Positions 31,987 to 43,468 of a stretch of 64,000 nt of DNA are shown piece after piece. The DNA is taken from contig NC_053494.1 of the NCBI RefSeq assembly GCF_905171775.1, forward strand, positions 164,287,101-164,351,100, written 5' to 3'. A program made the translations under genes and the position numbers. The DNA comes from Rana temporaria. Lineage: Eukaryota; Chordata; Amphibia; Anura; Ranidae. Position 1 is the first letter of the stretch, and the number at the start of each line of letters is the position of its first letter. The notes beneath the pieces were generated by a model, which made no database searches, was not told the DNA's origin, and saw only the letters and a program-made list of their open reading frames with translations.

Positions 31987-32518
31987 TATTAGTATTTGTA
32001 CTAGTATTAGTATTATGTACATCTTGGAAAGAATCCAGGCCTTTTTTAAAATCAATCTATTGAGCTGGCCAAAACCAGCTCTTGAGGGAGTCTATTCCAC
32101 ATTTTTACAGCTCTTTCTGTGAAGAAACTTTTCCGTATGTAGAGATTAAATCTCTTTTCCTCCAGTTGTAAAGAGTGCCCCCTTGTCCTCTGTGATGACC
32201 TTAACCTCCTTGGCGATATTCCTGAGTCTGGCTAGGGATGAATTTTACATACCAAAAGCGGTAACCCTGAGCCAGACTCGGGATTGCATTGCAGGATACA
32301 GGGGAAGTTACTTACCTTGTCTCTGGATCCTGCGATGTCTCCCCTCTGTGTGTGCGAGCTGTCATCTCGCTCGATTCACACACTGGTGACTGCCGAGTGC
32401 CGAGCTCCGTTCCCGAGCGGCGCGACACATCTGGGCGGAGTTCGTGCCAAATGAAAAAATGAAAAACACAGTATAGATGCAGTATACTGTAATATTACAG
32501 ATTACAGTACTGTATTAA

Positions 32519-33527
32519 CCACTTGCTTACTGGGCACATAAACCCCCTTCGTTCCCAGGCGAAATCTCAGCGTCCGGCACTGCGTCGCTTTAACTGACAA
32601 TTGCGCGGTCGTGCGACGTGGCTCCCAAACAAAATTGGCGTCCTTTTTTCCCCACAAATAGAGCTTTCTTTTGGTGGTATTTGATCACCTCTGCGGTTTT
32701 TATTTTTTGCGCTATAAACAAAAAAAGAGCAACAATTTAAAAAAAATATATATTTTTTTTACTTGTTGCTATAATAAATATCCCAATTTTTTTTTAAAAA
32801 ACTATTTTTTTTCTCAGTTAAGGCCGATACGTATTTTTCGACGTATTTTTGTAAAAAAAAAAAAAAAAATCGCAATAAGCGACTGGTTTGCGCAAAAGTT
32901 ATAGCGCCTACAAAATGGGGAACAGAATTATGATTTTTTTTATTATTTTTTTTTTTACTAGTAATGGCGGCGATCTGCGATTTTTATTGGGACTGGGATA
33001 TTGCGGCGGACGTATCGGACACTTTTGACACAAATTTGGCGCCATTCACATTTATACGGCGATCGGTGCTATAAAAATGCACGAATTACTGTATAAATGT
33101 GACTGGCAGTGAAGGGGTTAACACTAGGGGGTGAGGAAGGGGTTAAATGTGTAGCCTGGGTGTGTTATAACTGTGTGGGGGGAGGGGGGTGACTGGGGGA
33201 GGGGACCGATGCTGTGTCTCTATGTACAAGAGACACAGATCGGTCTCCTCTCCTCTGACAGCACGTGGAGCTCTGTGTTTACACACAGAGCTCCACGTCC
33301 CTGCTGTCACCTGCCGTGTCACCGACGATCGCGTGTACCCGGCGGACATCGCGGCCGCCAGGTACACGCATCGGGTCTTCGGCGATGCGTCGGGACAGTT
33401 TTTACCCGCCGCGCGCCACCCAGTGGCGCGCGCGGGTAATGCACATAAAGGCCGTTTTTAAACGGCCACTTGGCACTTGAGAGCCGCGCTGCAGACGTAT
33501 TTCGTCTATAGCGCGGATCTCAAGTGG
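32519..33527. mobile_element. TTAA-flanked MITE, CCACTTG ends, copy 1
   Basis: Flanked by TTAA at 32515-32518 and 33528-33531. Ends CCACTTGCTTACTGGGC and GATCTCAAGTGG share a 7-bp inverted repeat. The interior has a T-rich left half, the direct motif GACCGATGCTGTGTCTC with a palindrome to CTTGTACATAGAGACACAGC, and a hairpin of ACGTGGAGCTCTGTGTTTAC. It is inserted in the relict piggyBac. Confidence 0.8.
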
Positions 33528-33758
33528 TTAAATAATTACACATCCCCTTTGTCTCTAGTGGTCTGTCCAGTGTCCTGCATGCACTTTTATATTATAAAAA
33601 ACGTTCTTTCTGCCTGGAAACTGGTGATTGTCCATAGCAACCAAAAAGTGTCCGTTTTATGTCAAAAGTGGTTTAAGAGCAGCTGGAAAACAGCGATAAT
33701 AAATTAGAATCACTTGCAGAATTCAGCGATTGTGGGGAAATTCATCATCAAACTCTAA

Positions 33759-34029
33759 GGCCCCGTACACACGGCCGAGGAACTCGACGTGCCAAACACA
33801 TCGAGTTCCTCTGCGTGTTTAGTCCTGGAGCCGCCGAGGAGCTCGGCGGGCCGAGTTCTCCCATAGAACAACGAGGAAATAGAGAACATGTTCTCTATTT
33901 CCTCGCCGAGGTCCTCGTCGGCTTCCTCGGCAGAAAGTGTACACACGGCCGGGTTTCTCGGCAGAATTCAGCTCTGAACCGAGTTTCTGGCTGAATTCTG
34001 CCGAGAAACTCGGTCGTGTGTACGGGGCC
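33759..34029. mobile_element. Harbinger MITE, TAA target duplication
   Basis: GGCCCCGTACACACGGCCGA and GGTCGTGTGTACGGGGCC are inverted ends, flanked by TAA on both sides (33756-33758, 34030-34032). The interior is a chain of palindromes built from CTCGGC and GCCGAG words, with GAGAACATGTTCTC at the centre. It is nested in the relict piggyBac. Confidence 0.9.
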
Positions 34030-34550
34030 TAAAAGTAATGACAGCGACAATTCTGCAACTGAGCAAATTTCAGTGTTTTTGATTTGATTACATTATTGAA
34101 TAATTTTTATTATAATTACATTCTTATTTGTTATAATTATTTATAGTTATTTATTATATTATAATTTATGATTTTGTGTTTCAAACGTTATCATACCGGG
34201 ATGTCTACTAGACTCTTGTTTGGACAGATTTAAGTGAGTTATTCCTAGGAATTACAGGCCTACAATATAAAACGCCAAATTTCCATGCAAAAAAATTGTA
34301 CCGCTTTCAGCACCAAAAATCGGAAAGAATCATACCGCCAGGGAGGTGAATAATTCAACACTAGGTTCACCATATGGACCACTTATGTATTTATACATGT
34401 TTATCATATCCCCCCTTAATCTCCTCTTCTCAAGAGAGAATACATTCAATTTAAATATTTCCTCATAACTGAGCTCCTCCATGCCTCTTATCAGTTTGGT
34501 TGCTCTTCTCTGCACTTTCTCCAGTTCCCTGATATCCTTTCTGTGAACTG

Positions 34551-35684
34551 GTGGGGGGGATAGGGAGAGCGAGGATGAGAAAATCGATATTTAGCCTTTA
34601 TTTCTTCATACCTCATGCAAATGTCTGGAATACCCTGTAATGGCTTAGCTGCAAAACTGTCAACCTACACAAGGTTTATATGGGTGGTATATTTTAAAGC
34701 AGTCTACAGAGCCAAGAAATGAATCAGGCTTTATGCCTTGAATTGAACTTTTCACTACAGAAACCTACGGAAACCTACGCTGTCATTGTTAACTTGTTTT
34801 TTAACAAGACCATGTCATAATCTTCTACCCTGACAACGCTACTGAGCTAAGCAGTTTGTATTAGGAGTACTTACAGATGCTCTGTTTCTTGCAGCAGTTT
34901 GAAAGCTGCAGATATCATGGCTAGAATTGTGCCAAAAAAAATCACACTTCTGGGAAGGAATGATAATGTCACTGCCACAGTCCCTATTGCTGCTCTCAGT
35001 AGTACAACCAGAAAGGGGATGACTGCCCAGGAATTAATTAAAAACAGCACTGCTAGCTCCCATGTTTTTGTCCTCCCAGTTCTATGGTAGGAATGCCCCT
35101 ATATGGTAAAGACTGTGCAAAGTAATGTAGCATAAATACTGCAGTGTCCTGCAACAACATAATATTGGTTTACATACTTCCAACCTCCTTACAAACCATC
35201 AGGAAAATGCATTTAAGCTAATTTAGCTGCAGTGGTTCTATAGAAGGAGATCACCCAATCAGATACCTTGTATGGTCAAAATATAAGCTGGAATCTGATT
35301 GGTTGTTATCACATTGTCTTTTACTTTATTATTGTGTTATTCATGATCAGTTGAATCACCCACTGACTTGTGTTACCCCTTGTGGTTATTGGTATGCCAT
35401 TTATGGTTGAGTAACGTGTCTATGCCTCCCCCACTACCTGTACAAGAGCATTTCACTCTGCTTGTCACAAAGTTCTGCTGCGTTCTGCAGGAAAATTGAG
35501 ATTTAAATATGATGCAGATGCAGGGGGTTGTAGCAGATAGATTTCCTCACTGGAGTGACCAAGATGTAAAGGGAGCTAGTGTACACTTTATTTGTGGAGA
35601 TTCTACAATAAACAAAATACCGGTTTTGGGTAGATGAACAATTTATAAGTACAATCGCTGACTGTACATTTTGTTTTACTGCAG
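34551..35684. other. Intron sequence before exon E
   Basis: Nothing I can name was found, apart from short frames such as 34899-35090. That one is methionine-initiated but has no splice context in phase with the dynein exons. Confidence 0.4.
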
Positions 35685-35896
35685 CTTTTACAGAAGCACA
35701 AGAGATTGAACTGTATCTTAAGCCTTTAAAGTTTTACATTGCTCATCTGGAGGAATCAAACTTCCCAGACATTGAGGATTTGCTCTTGCCACTATTCCAT
35801 ACCATATTCCTAATATGGACCAATTCCCTCTATTACTGCACCCCTCAACGCATCATTGTACTTTTGCAAGAGTTCTGCAACCTTCTTATTGACCGG
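35685..35896 (+). CDS. Dynein heavy chain tail exon E
   Basis: It follows the acceptor ttttactgcag and ends CGG|gtaaga, phase 1 in and phase 0 out. This is the clearest exon of the gene. AQEIELYLKPLKFYIAHLEE is followed by FPDIEDLLLPLFHTIFLIW and then YYCTPQRIIVLLQEFCNLLI, all close to the conserved DNAH9/11/17 pattern (YLxPL, LLPPLLHTxxLIW, YYNTPxRxxVLLQEICNLLI). It supports plus-strand orientation and family identity by itself. Confidence 0.95.
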
Positions 35897-36659
35897 GTAA
35901 GAACACTTTGCTCTTTATCATTCAGCTGAGAATTTTGGGCCTAATTTTTAAACAGGATTGTTTGTAAGATTCAGAATCTCTACCGCATCGTTTTTTCAAC
36001 AGCGTAGTCTAATCTCTCAGAGATATTTGAGCATTTAGTATCTTCTCCATTGTTTAGCAATGTCCCCAGACCAGAAGTTTTATACTAACAGACTACCTAC
36101 CTCCTGCCACAACAGAGTGCTGATTAAAGGCTCTCATAAAGCTGTCAAATAACAAACATGCTGCCAAGACATCATGGAAGAAAGCTAAAATGTCTCTTAA
36201 TTGACAGATTTATACTCTATCAGCAGCCCACAGAATGTCTGTCTTTGGCACTGGTCCCATGCAGGAAAGGACTCTATGGAGGTTCAAAGCCATACTATAC
36301 TGTTTTGAGAATGCAAGTATATAGCTTAATAACAAGACACATATGCATCTTTGAGAGGTAACACTGCACTACTGCAGCATAATAAAAACTGAAACTCTAA
36401 AGCCAAGATGCAAAGTTCTAAGGTTTTTTTTCTAGAATGGAACAAATGAAAATTCAAGGTTCTGCCTATAACAATCAATCATATTTCTGCTTTTGTTTTA
36501 TAACAAACAAAAGATCAGTTACAGCTTAAAGCTGGCTGAATCCCGTGGACAGAGGCATGTTATTAGCAAGATGACATTAACCAATGCTATGATGACTACA
36601 TGACTACATAATGCAGGGGCATCTTCATACTGGGGTGTGGGTATACAGGTGCAGTCAGA
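35897..36659. other. Intron sequence after exon E
   Basis: No exon, RNA gene or clear element was recognised up to the left end of the Tc1 copy. Confidence 0.4.
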
Positions 36660-37299
36660 AAATTGATTCATTACACAGAGAGTGATATATTTCAAGCATT
36701 TCATTCTTTTAATTTTGGTGATTATGGCTTACAGCTAGTGTAAACCAAAAATGTAGTATCTCAGAAAGGTAGAATATTACATAACACCAAAAAAATATTT
36801 TTTTAATACAGAAATTTTGGCTTACTGAAAAGGATGTTAATGTACAATACAGTATGCATTTATTACTTGGTCAGGGCTCCTTTTGCATGAATTACTGTGT
36901 AGCGGTACCCCCCTGGGGCCGCTGAGTGTAGAAGTTCCACATGTCACCCTGTCCAGCCTGGCATTCACTTCCAGTCACTCTCCAGACAATGAACAGTCCA
37001 TCAGCTATGTTTTTGTTATTTTATTGAGGGATTAAACTTGGATGGGGTAAAGGGATTATGGAATGCTCAGAATCAATAGTTTTAAATGATCAGATGATTA
37101 ATTGGAACCTTTATTCACATTCTCAAAAGCTCCAGACTTCTACAGGACAATGCTCATTTGTAGACTGTTACTTTCTCTCCTGTGCAATACTTGGTTCCTG
37201 GCACAGCTAGCACATGGTTGGGCCCAACTCTGAATTAAGCCCAACTTCAGGGATTTTTCATTTGCTGGCAGGGACCGTGGGCCCCTTTGGTGTAGCAAC

Positions 37300-37871
37300 T
37301 AGGGTTGTCCAGATACCGATACCAGTATCGGTATCGGGACCGATACCGAGTATTTGCAGGAGTACTCGTACTCGCGCAAATACCCCCGATACCTAAATAG
37401 AATACTTCCCCCCTCCCCCCCCGCCGCTCCTGCCGCATCGTGCCGCCGCATCGAGGGACATGGCTAGAGGGACATTGCTGCATATGTGAGGGACATGGCT
37501 AGAGGGACATTGCTGCATATGTGAGGGACATTGCTGCATATGTGAGGGACATGGCTGCATATGTGAGGGACATGGTTAGAGGGACATTGCTGCATATGTG
37601 AGGGACATGGCTGCATATGTGAGGGACATGGCTAGAGGGACATTGCTGCATATGTGAGGGACATGGCTAGAGGGACATGGCTGCATATGTGAGGGACATG
37701 GCTAGAGGGACATGGCTGCATATATGGGGGACATGGCTGCATATGGGGGGGACATGGCTGCATTTGGGGACACATTTAAAAAAAGTATCGGTATTCGGTA
37801 TCGGCGACTACTTGAAAAAAAGTATCGGTACTTGTACTCGGTCCTAAAAAAGTGGTATCGGGACAACCCTA
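37300..37871. mobile_element. hAT-type MITE with 8-bp duplication GTAGCAAC
   Basis: TAGGGTTGTCC and GGACAACCCTA are perfect inverted ends, flanked by exact GTAGCAAC copies (37292-37299, 37872-37879). Both arms carry GGTATCGG motifs (GATACCGATACC at the left, AGTATCGGTA at the right). The centre is a minisatellite with GAGGGACATGGCTGCATATGT units. Confidence 0.94.
37455..37765. repeat. Minisatellite inside the hAT MITE
   Basis: Two interspersed submotifs, GGCTAGAGGGACAT and TGCTGCATATGTGAGGGACAT, alternate in variable order for about 300 bp. Together they form higher-order units of about 35 bp. Confidence 0.9.
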
Positions 37872-38532
37872 GTAGCAACCAATTATGAAAGAAAGTCTTT
37901 TAGTGCTAGCTGTATTTGAGGTGGACTACTGATCCCAGTCAGTCCTGTGCAGGCTCTGATAGCCCTCCTGGCTCTACATCCACTCCTGGCATGCATTTCC
38001 CAGCTCTCCAAACTGTACCTGTCACTCACCGACACCTGGTAGATACCTCCTGAAGACTTGCCCAGCAGTGTTCCCCTCTGTCCTCCCCTGCTCCTGTTTA
38101 GGACACCCCTTGGGTTGTGTGGGGTTCCTTCACAGCTCCGAGCCCCTGGCCCAAGGTCACCCCCCAGACTGGGGGGGTCCCTCCAAGGCTCTGATAGCCT
38201 AACACTCCATCTCTCAGTTCTTCTACCTGAACAACTTCTCCCCAGCTGGGCTGACCCAAGGTATTTAAGGAGGCCTCCCCCTGCCAATTTTAGTTGGCAG
38301 GGGGCAACCACACCCCAGCAGCTCCACCTCACTTCCCCCTCCTCTGCCTCTAGAATCTTCTAGAGGCCAGAGGGAGGTAACCAAAAGGTGATGTTATCTG
38401 TGAGTCACCAGCCTACACTAAACCACTCCCCGGGCCCCAGATCAAAACAAACAGGCCTCCTGCCTAAATTTACCCACACTGGCCAAAAAAACGAACTCTA
38501 GCACCTACCTAAGGTAGAGGGTGCTACAACTG

Positions 38533-39475
38533 CATCAATGCGGTGTGGCATGGAGGTTATCAGCCTGTGGCACTGCTGGGGTGTTATGGAAGCCCAGGTT
38601 GTTTTGAATGCAGCCTTCAGCTTGTCTGCATTGTTGGGTCTGGTGTCGCTCATCTATCTCTTGACAATTGCCCATAAATTCTCTATGGGGTTTAGGTCAG
38701 GTGAGTTTGCTGAACAATCAAGCACAGTAATACCATGATCATTAAACCAGGTCTTGGTACTTTTCACAGCGTGGGCAGGTGCCAAGTTATGCTGTAAAAT
38801 TAAATCAGCATCTCCATAAAGCTGGTCAGCAGAGGGAGGCATGACATGCTCTAGAATTTCCTGGAAGAGGGCTGCTGTATGACGCCCCAAATCGTCACTG
38901 ACTCTGGAAATTTAACACTGGACTTCATGCAACTTGGATTCCGTGCCTCTTCACTCTTCCTGCAGACTCTGGGTCCTTAATTTACCATTGAAATGCAAAA
39001 TTTACTTTCATCCGAAAAGAGGACTTTGGACCACTGAGCAACAGTCCAGTCCTTTTTCTCCTTAGCCAAGGTAAGATGCTTCTGATGTTGTCTCTAGTTC
39101 AGGAGTGCCTTGACACAAGGAATGCAACAGTTGTAGTCCATGTCCTGGATACATCTGTGTGGTGGCTCCTGAAGGACCGACACCAATGGTAGTCTACTCC
39201 TTGTGAATCTCCCTTAAATTTTTGAATAGCCTTTGCTTTACAATTCTCTCAAGGCTGTGGTTATCCCTGTTGCTTGTGCACCTTTTTCTACCATGCTTTT
39301 TCCTTCCACCTAACTTTCCATTAATAGGCTTGGATACAGCACTCTGTGAACAGACAGCTTTTTAGCAATGACCTTTGTGACTTACCCATCTTGTGGAGGG
39401 TGTCAGAGACTATCTTGTGGACAACTTTCAAGTCAGCAGTCTTCCCCATGATTGTGTAACCTACTGAACCTGAGA
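38533..39475 (-). pseudogene. Tc1-type transposase relic
   Basis: The minus strand keeps one open block (38654-38890) with PSADQLYGDADLILQHNLAP and AHAVKSTKTWFNDHGI, then NSPDLNPIENLWAIVKR, the motif holding the third catalytic acidic residue of the DDE/DDD core. The family's aspartate in the QDN motif reads QHN here, so a catalytic residue is lost. Further N-terminal pieces are in other frames up to about 39475 (SDTLHKMG-like and a KTADLKVVHK-like block). The protein is dead. Confidence 0.85.
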
Positions 39476-40004
39476 CTGAGAGACCATTTAAAGGCTCAGG
39501 AAACCTTTACATTTTGTTTTGAGTTAGTTAGCTGATTAGAGTGTGACACCATGAGTCTACAATATTTAACTTTTTCACAATATTCTAATTCTCTGAGATA
39601 CTGAATTTTGGGTTTTCACTAGCTGTAAGCCATAATCATGAAAATTAAAATAAAGAAATGCTTGAAATATATCACTCTGTGTGTAATGAATCTAAATAAA
39701 ATATGAGTTTCACTTTTTGAATTGAATTACTGAAATAAATTAACGTTATGGTGATATTCAGTTTTTTTTAGATGCACTATGTAAGGATGTTTGGAAGTTT
39801 TTATGAGTGCAGGTTTTGTTGCCTAAAGAGGCACAATTTTATATAAACTTAATTACCCTTCAATTTGAGCACCTACTTATAAATCTGTTCAGTATTTGCC
39901 ATTTTCCTATCTCAATGTGTGTCCTAAAAACGGATATTGAACCCCCTTAATGCTAAAACCTGCAGACTGTATTGAGATGAACATTTGAATAGAACACAAG
40001 CTAT

Positions 40005-40391
40005 AAGGCTTCATTTCCACTGACTTTTTACAGCCACTTTTCTGAGCGTTTTTTACAGCTTAAAAACGCCTGTCCATGTTATTCTATGGCATCATGCCCA
40101 CATAGGCGTTTTTTGAGCTGCAAATGGCATAGGCGTTTTTGAGCTGTAAAAAAAACGCAGGACCAGGGCGTTCTGAAGCTCCAGAGTAGAGCTGTAAAAA
40201 CGCCAGACGTCAAAAAAACGCTCAAAAACACGCGAAAACGCTCAAAAACGCTACCGCAGCATTTTTAAAGCTGCAGCTCACAAATTTTTTTTTTTTTTTT
40301 TTTTTTACAAAATAAACATGGACAGGCGTTTTTAAGCTGTAAAAAAGGCTAACAACAGTGGCTGTAAAAACGCCAGTGGAAATGAAGCCTT
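40005..40391. mobile_element. MITE with AAGGCTTCATTTCCACTG ends
   Basis: AAGGCTTCATTTCCACTG at the left and CCAGTGGAAATGAAGCCTT at the right are inverted ends. The interior is made of GCGTTTTT, GAGCTG and TAAAAACGC words on both strands, folding into many alternative hairpins. A T-run lies at 40287-40306. Noncoding. Confidence 0.85.
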
Positions 40392-41349
40392 AAAGTGACT
40401 TGGAGATTTTGATGCTGCTGCACCTGTTTCTGTCAGTGATTTGCTGTCCATCTTTCCACAATTGACAACACTCTTTACCAAAGATTTAAAGTGATCGCTC
40501 AATGAGCTGATCTAGATCAATTAATGATATAAGGCTAATAGTAACGTATGGGTTACAAATGTTATTTATCTTGTTTTTTTTTTTTGGCAGCATAAATTCT
40601 TTGCTTTTTAATTTATTTAAAAAACATATCCTAGTAGGGTAAAAGACACAGAGGGACACAGTGCTGTAGAGAAGTGTTAAATGATTTCATATTTTTTATG
40701 ACATGCTGCTGACCAGTTCTAATATGTGAAAAATGTTGTACAGTATGTGATACAGATGTGTATGTATAGGACAGCAAAGGTCAATATTTAGGATTACAGG
40801 CACAGTAGTGCGCAAAATGAGGGTAAGACTTCTTTATATTTATGCTGGATAGGTTGTTTCAGTCCCCCGGATGCCTCTCCTGATTTAATTTTTATGTTTA
40901 CTAAAGTCATTCTTTAGTGTTAGACTTCATGCACACCCTGCTTTTAGAAGCATGTTTTTTTTTTATGTCTCTGAAGGCAGCTCTATATTAGCCAATGTGT
41001 CTGTGCATATTGTTGCTTTTATATTCGTACTTTAGAGCAGCTTTCAGAGGCATAAATAAATGCCCCAAACCTACATTCAGAGAGAAGCATACTAGCATAA
41101 TTTACGCACATACGCTCATAAACACACAATTATGCATGTAATTTCATTCTAGTGGCTAACGATATTCTAAGAATATTCTAGCCACTAGAATAAAATGATG
41201 TGCATATGCTTCTTTTACACCATACATGCATACGGATTAGATCCAGCATAGATGGGATTGTTTTAATATGCCCATGTGCATGTAGCCTTAATGTGTCTGT
41301 TTTTGTCTTATTCATTAATCTAAACATTTATGAAACTTTTTCAAAAAAG
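40392..41349. other. Intron sequence before exon F
   Basis: A possible small inverted pair lies at 41140-41195 (TTCATTCTAGTGGCTA and TAGCCACTAGAATAAAA), which may be the end of a MITE. Otherwise I see nothing I can name. Confidence 0.45.
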
Positions 41350-41583
41350 TCTAAGAACTTCCTAATTTCTGAAGAAATCTTTAAAATGGAGTTGGAGGAG
41401 GGATTAGAAAGAGTCCAGATGGTTGTTCAGATGTTTCGATGTTTCAAGAAAATATATTCGCTATATGTGGAGAAAGTGGCCCTCGCAGCAAGAAATTCTG
41501 AAAGAATTAAAATCTGGGATTTCCCATCAAGCCTTATATTCTTCCGATTTGACAATGTGCTAGAAAGACTTCTGTATATTGAG
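41350..41583 (+). CDS. Dynein heavy chain tail exon F
   Basis: This 78-codon exon is phase 0 at both ends and ends GAG|gtaaga. It encodes SKNFLISEEIFKMELEEGLE, then a helical stretch and IKIWDFPSSLIFFRFDNVLE with ERLLYIE at the end. The WDFPSSL-F-RFD block is a strong family motif. The acceptor is ttcaaaaaag, with a short pyrimidine tract, so the start could be off by two codons. The next exon begins with EL at a junction where the family has an IE-EL boundary. Confidence 0.92.
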
Positions 41584-42136
41584 GTAAGATATGAAATATA
41601 TTGTATGGGACAAAATAAGCGAGGTTGAGCATAAGCAAACATGCAGGTATGATGTATTGCTAGGTGTGAGTGTAATTTTAGGTATAGCAAAGAATGCACA
41701 ACTATGGGGCTTGGTAGCATAAAAACCAAATTCTAAGACACAAACTATTGGTGGGAAATCTCACAATTGAAGTAATTTAAAGCTAGTAAGTAATTTAACA
41801 CAACTGTGTCTGCTAAAAAGTAAAACAATCAGTTTTGCTTGAGCTAATCTTGAAATACTTCAGGTCTCAAAAATAACATACAGTATATTCTAATTAAAAT
41901 GCAGTTAACTCCACACAATGCAATACACTTGTCTATATTGGATGCCAGCCTAGATATGTGTTGTTGAAAATTGAACACTGGGCTACAAAACAAACAAACC
42001 CTATTAGTACCCCTCCCCAGCATTTGAAATAAAAGTCTTTAAAAAAACTGATTAGCAAGTAAAGAATACTTTAGTGCAAGTGCAGACGCCTACTTCCAGA
42101 CCATTTGCCTTCCTGCAGCCTCCTGACTGTAATATA
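41584..42136. other. Intron sequence after exon F
   Basis: No exon or bounded repeat was recognised here. Confidence 0.4.
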
Positions 42137-42330
42137 TTGGCACAGTGGCTCAGTGGTTAGCACTTCTGCCTTTTAGCACTGAGGTCCTCAGTTTGAATCC
42201 CAGCCAGGACACTGCCTACCTGGGATGTGCAGGATAATTGGCCCTTGTATGACAGGGACCTTAGATTGTAAGTTCTTTGATCACATGTCAATATATCATA
42301 TGTAAAGGCATGTTGGGCAATATAAAAACA
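42137..42330 (+). mobile_element. tRNA-derived SINE, shortened
   Basis: The head GGCTCAGTGGTTAGCACTTC followed by TGCC resembles an A-box region, and GTTTGAATCCC is the B box of a tRNA-type RNA polymerase III promoter. The tail contains GGGACCTTAGATTGTAAG and TCTTTGA, shared with the second SINE at 48761-49068. The middle is deleted relative to that copy. Confidence 0.75.
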
Positions 42331-43468
42331 AATAATAATGTGCCCTCACGTTGAAATAAGGATATTAGTAAAAAGTCACCCTGTGGTTTTATATCGCCCC
42401 GGATCTCTAATACCTTGACCATCATGTCTGAAAGTAAATTAAATAAAAATGACCAATCAGCTTCTCTCTTTCACTTTTTAATCTGACGTAGATTGATAAA
42501 AATGAATAGCTGATTGTTATGAGAAACACAACTTCTTCTTTCACATATTGTCAGCTACGAGGCTCAATTTTATGGTAAGAGATGCATTAATACCATTATT
42601 CCATAACAATAATGATGAGTATTGAATTACAGCATAATGCTAGCAGAATATGAGAAATATCAGGGACTAATTGTTAGTGTTTTTGCAGTCAGTTATACAT
42701 GCAATAATATATTCAGTGAATCCCCTGGCTGAGCTGGTACTAGTTATTAGCGTGGTTATCAGAAAGCTATCTCTAAACCCCAGGCTGACATTGTGCATCT
42801 GCTGCATATTCATATAGAGGCTTTCACACCCATTGAATATTCATTTATGAAAATGGAGGCATTTCTAACTGTGCTAATGATGCTTAGCACATCTATTAAA
42901 CCACAGACATCAGCTAGAGATGATAGAGCACCAGGACATTTTTTTGTAATTATTGTAAGTGTGGCGGATTTTCATGGCTGTGTAAGTTATGTGGAATTGG
43001 TCAGCCAGTCAGTACAGCATCCAAATGACTGCAGATTCTATAAAGCCGGGGTCAGTGAGAACAATTGCCTGAACACCCACACTTTGTGCAGTGATTTTCT
43101 TTGACATTACTTTTTGTGGATCTGTAGGCATCTGCAGTGCAGAATGTCAATACAACTACCCATAGCAGTTTCCATTTTTAGCCAGATAAAGCAACATTCT
43201 CATGTCTATAGAGTTATTATTAGCCAATCAGTGTACCGCTTTAGAGGGAAATGATAGGCAAACACAGCAGCAGCTGCCTCCAGTGCTGGCATTCCAAACA
43301 TTTGTATTTCTGATAGTTCCACTCATTCCTGGTGCCTGGAAAAGTTGGGATAATGGATACAAATCAATTTGCTGTCAAAGTCTATTGGCAGATTAAGCCC
43401 AGTACAGACAAAATGTCACGTCATAGGGAACATCTTAAAATGTTATTTGTGTCTAAGCAATACCCCTT
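42331..43468. other. Intron sequence without recognised elements
   Basis: Several short frames (for example 42793-43104) lack exon signals or domains. No bounded repeat was seen. Confidence 0.4.

Larger units (their letters stand above)
32203..34347 (+). mobile_element. Relict piggyBac copy related to the intact element
   Basis: The left end CCTCCTTGGCGATATTCCTG follows TTAA at 32199-32202. The right end ATCATACCGCCAGGGAGG is followed by TGAA, a mutated target site. The subterminal hairpin (GAGTCTGGCTAGG with GAGCCAGACTCGG) is preserved. Near 33690-33735 a fossil of the transposase N-terminus reads ESLAEFSD, like EFLAELSD in the intact protein. The 3' region at 34080-34340 aligns by eye with 26440-26660. 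Most of the transposase is deleted, and it contains a TTAA MITE (32519-33527) and a Harbinger MITE (33759-34029). Confidence 0.88.
31134..34550 (-). mobile_element. CR1-type LINE 3' part, minus strand, with nested insertions
   Basis: Its 3' tail is at the left (the TAACATAGTTACATAAATAG end, and CATCCAGTTCAACC on the plus strand). The coding end is at the right, where the minus strand reads QRRATKLIRGMEELSYEEIF and LNVFSLEKRRLRGDMINMYK, the conserved C-terminus of CR1 ORF2. It is split by a mariner-like MITE (31373-31986) and by a relict piggyBac (32203-34347). Confidence 0.82.
36898..38528. mobile_element. Probable solo LTR, itself carrying a hAT MITE
   Basis: The segment starts TGTAGCGGTACCCCCC, ends GGTGCTACA, and is flanked by ACTG on both sides (36894-36897 and 38529-38532), fitting LTR-type TG...CA ends with a 4-bp duplication. 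Removing it reconnects the Tc1 relic. No retroelement genes are present. Without the nested hAT element it is about 1.05 kb. The end GGGGGTAGTGCTACA at 46487-46501 may belong to a related LTR. Confidence 0.7.
36660..39776 (-). mobile_element. Decayed Tc1-type transposon, split by an LTR
   Basis: The left inner repeat (GATTCATTACACAGAGAGTG, and GATTATGGCTTACAGCTAGTG) is the inverted counterpart of the right inner repeat (CACTCTGTGTGTAATGAATC, and ACTAGCTGTAAGCCATAATC), giving long inverted ends typical of Tc1 elements. A minus-strand transposase relic lies between them. The LTR at 36898-38528 interrupts it. Without the LTR the element is close to the 1.5-1.6 kb expected. Confidence 0.85.

Noticed and set aside
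33173..33480. Arg-rich overlapping frames on both strands
   Set aside because: They lie in the palindromic interior of a TTAA-flanked MITE.
42139..42200. tRNA gene suggested by A- and B-box sequences
   Set aside because: There is no foldable cloverleaf, and the segment continues into a SINE body and LINE-like tail, as does the copy at 48761.
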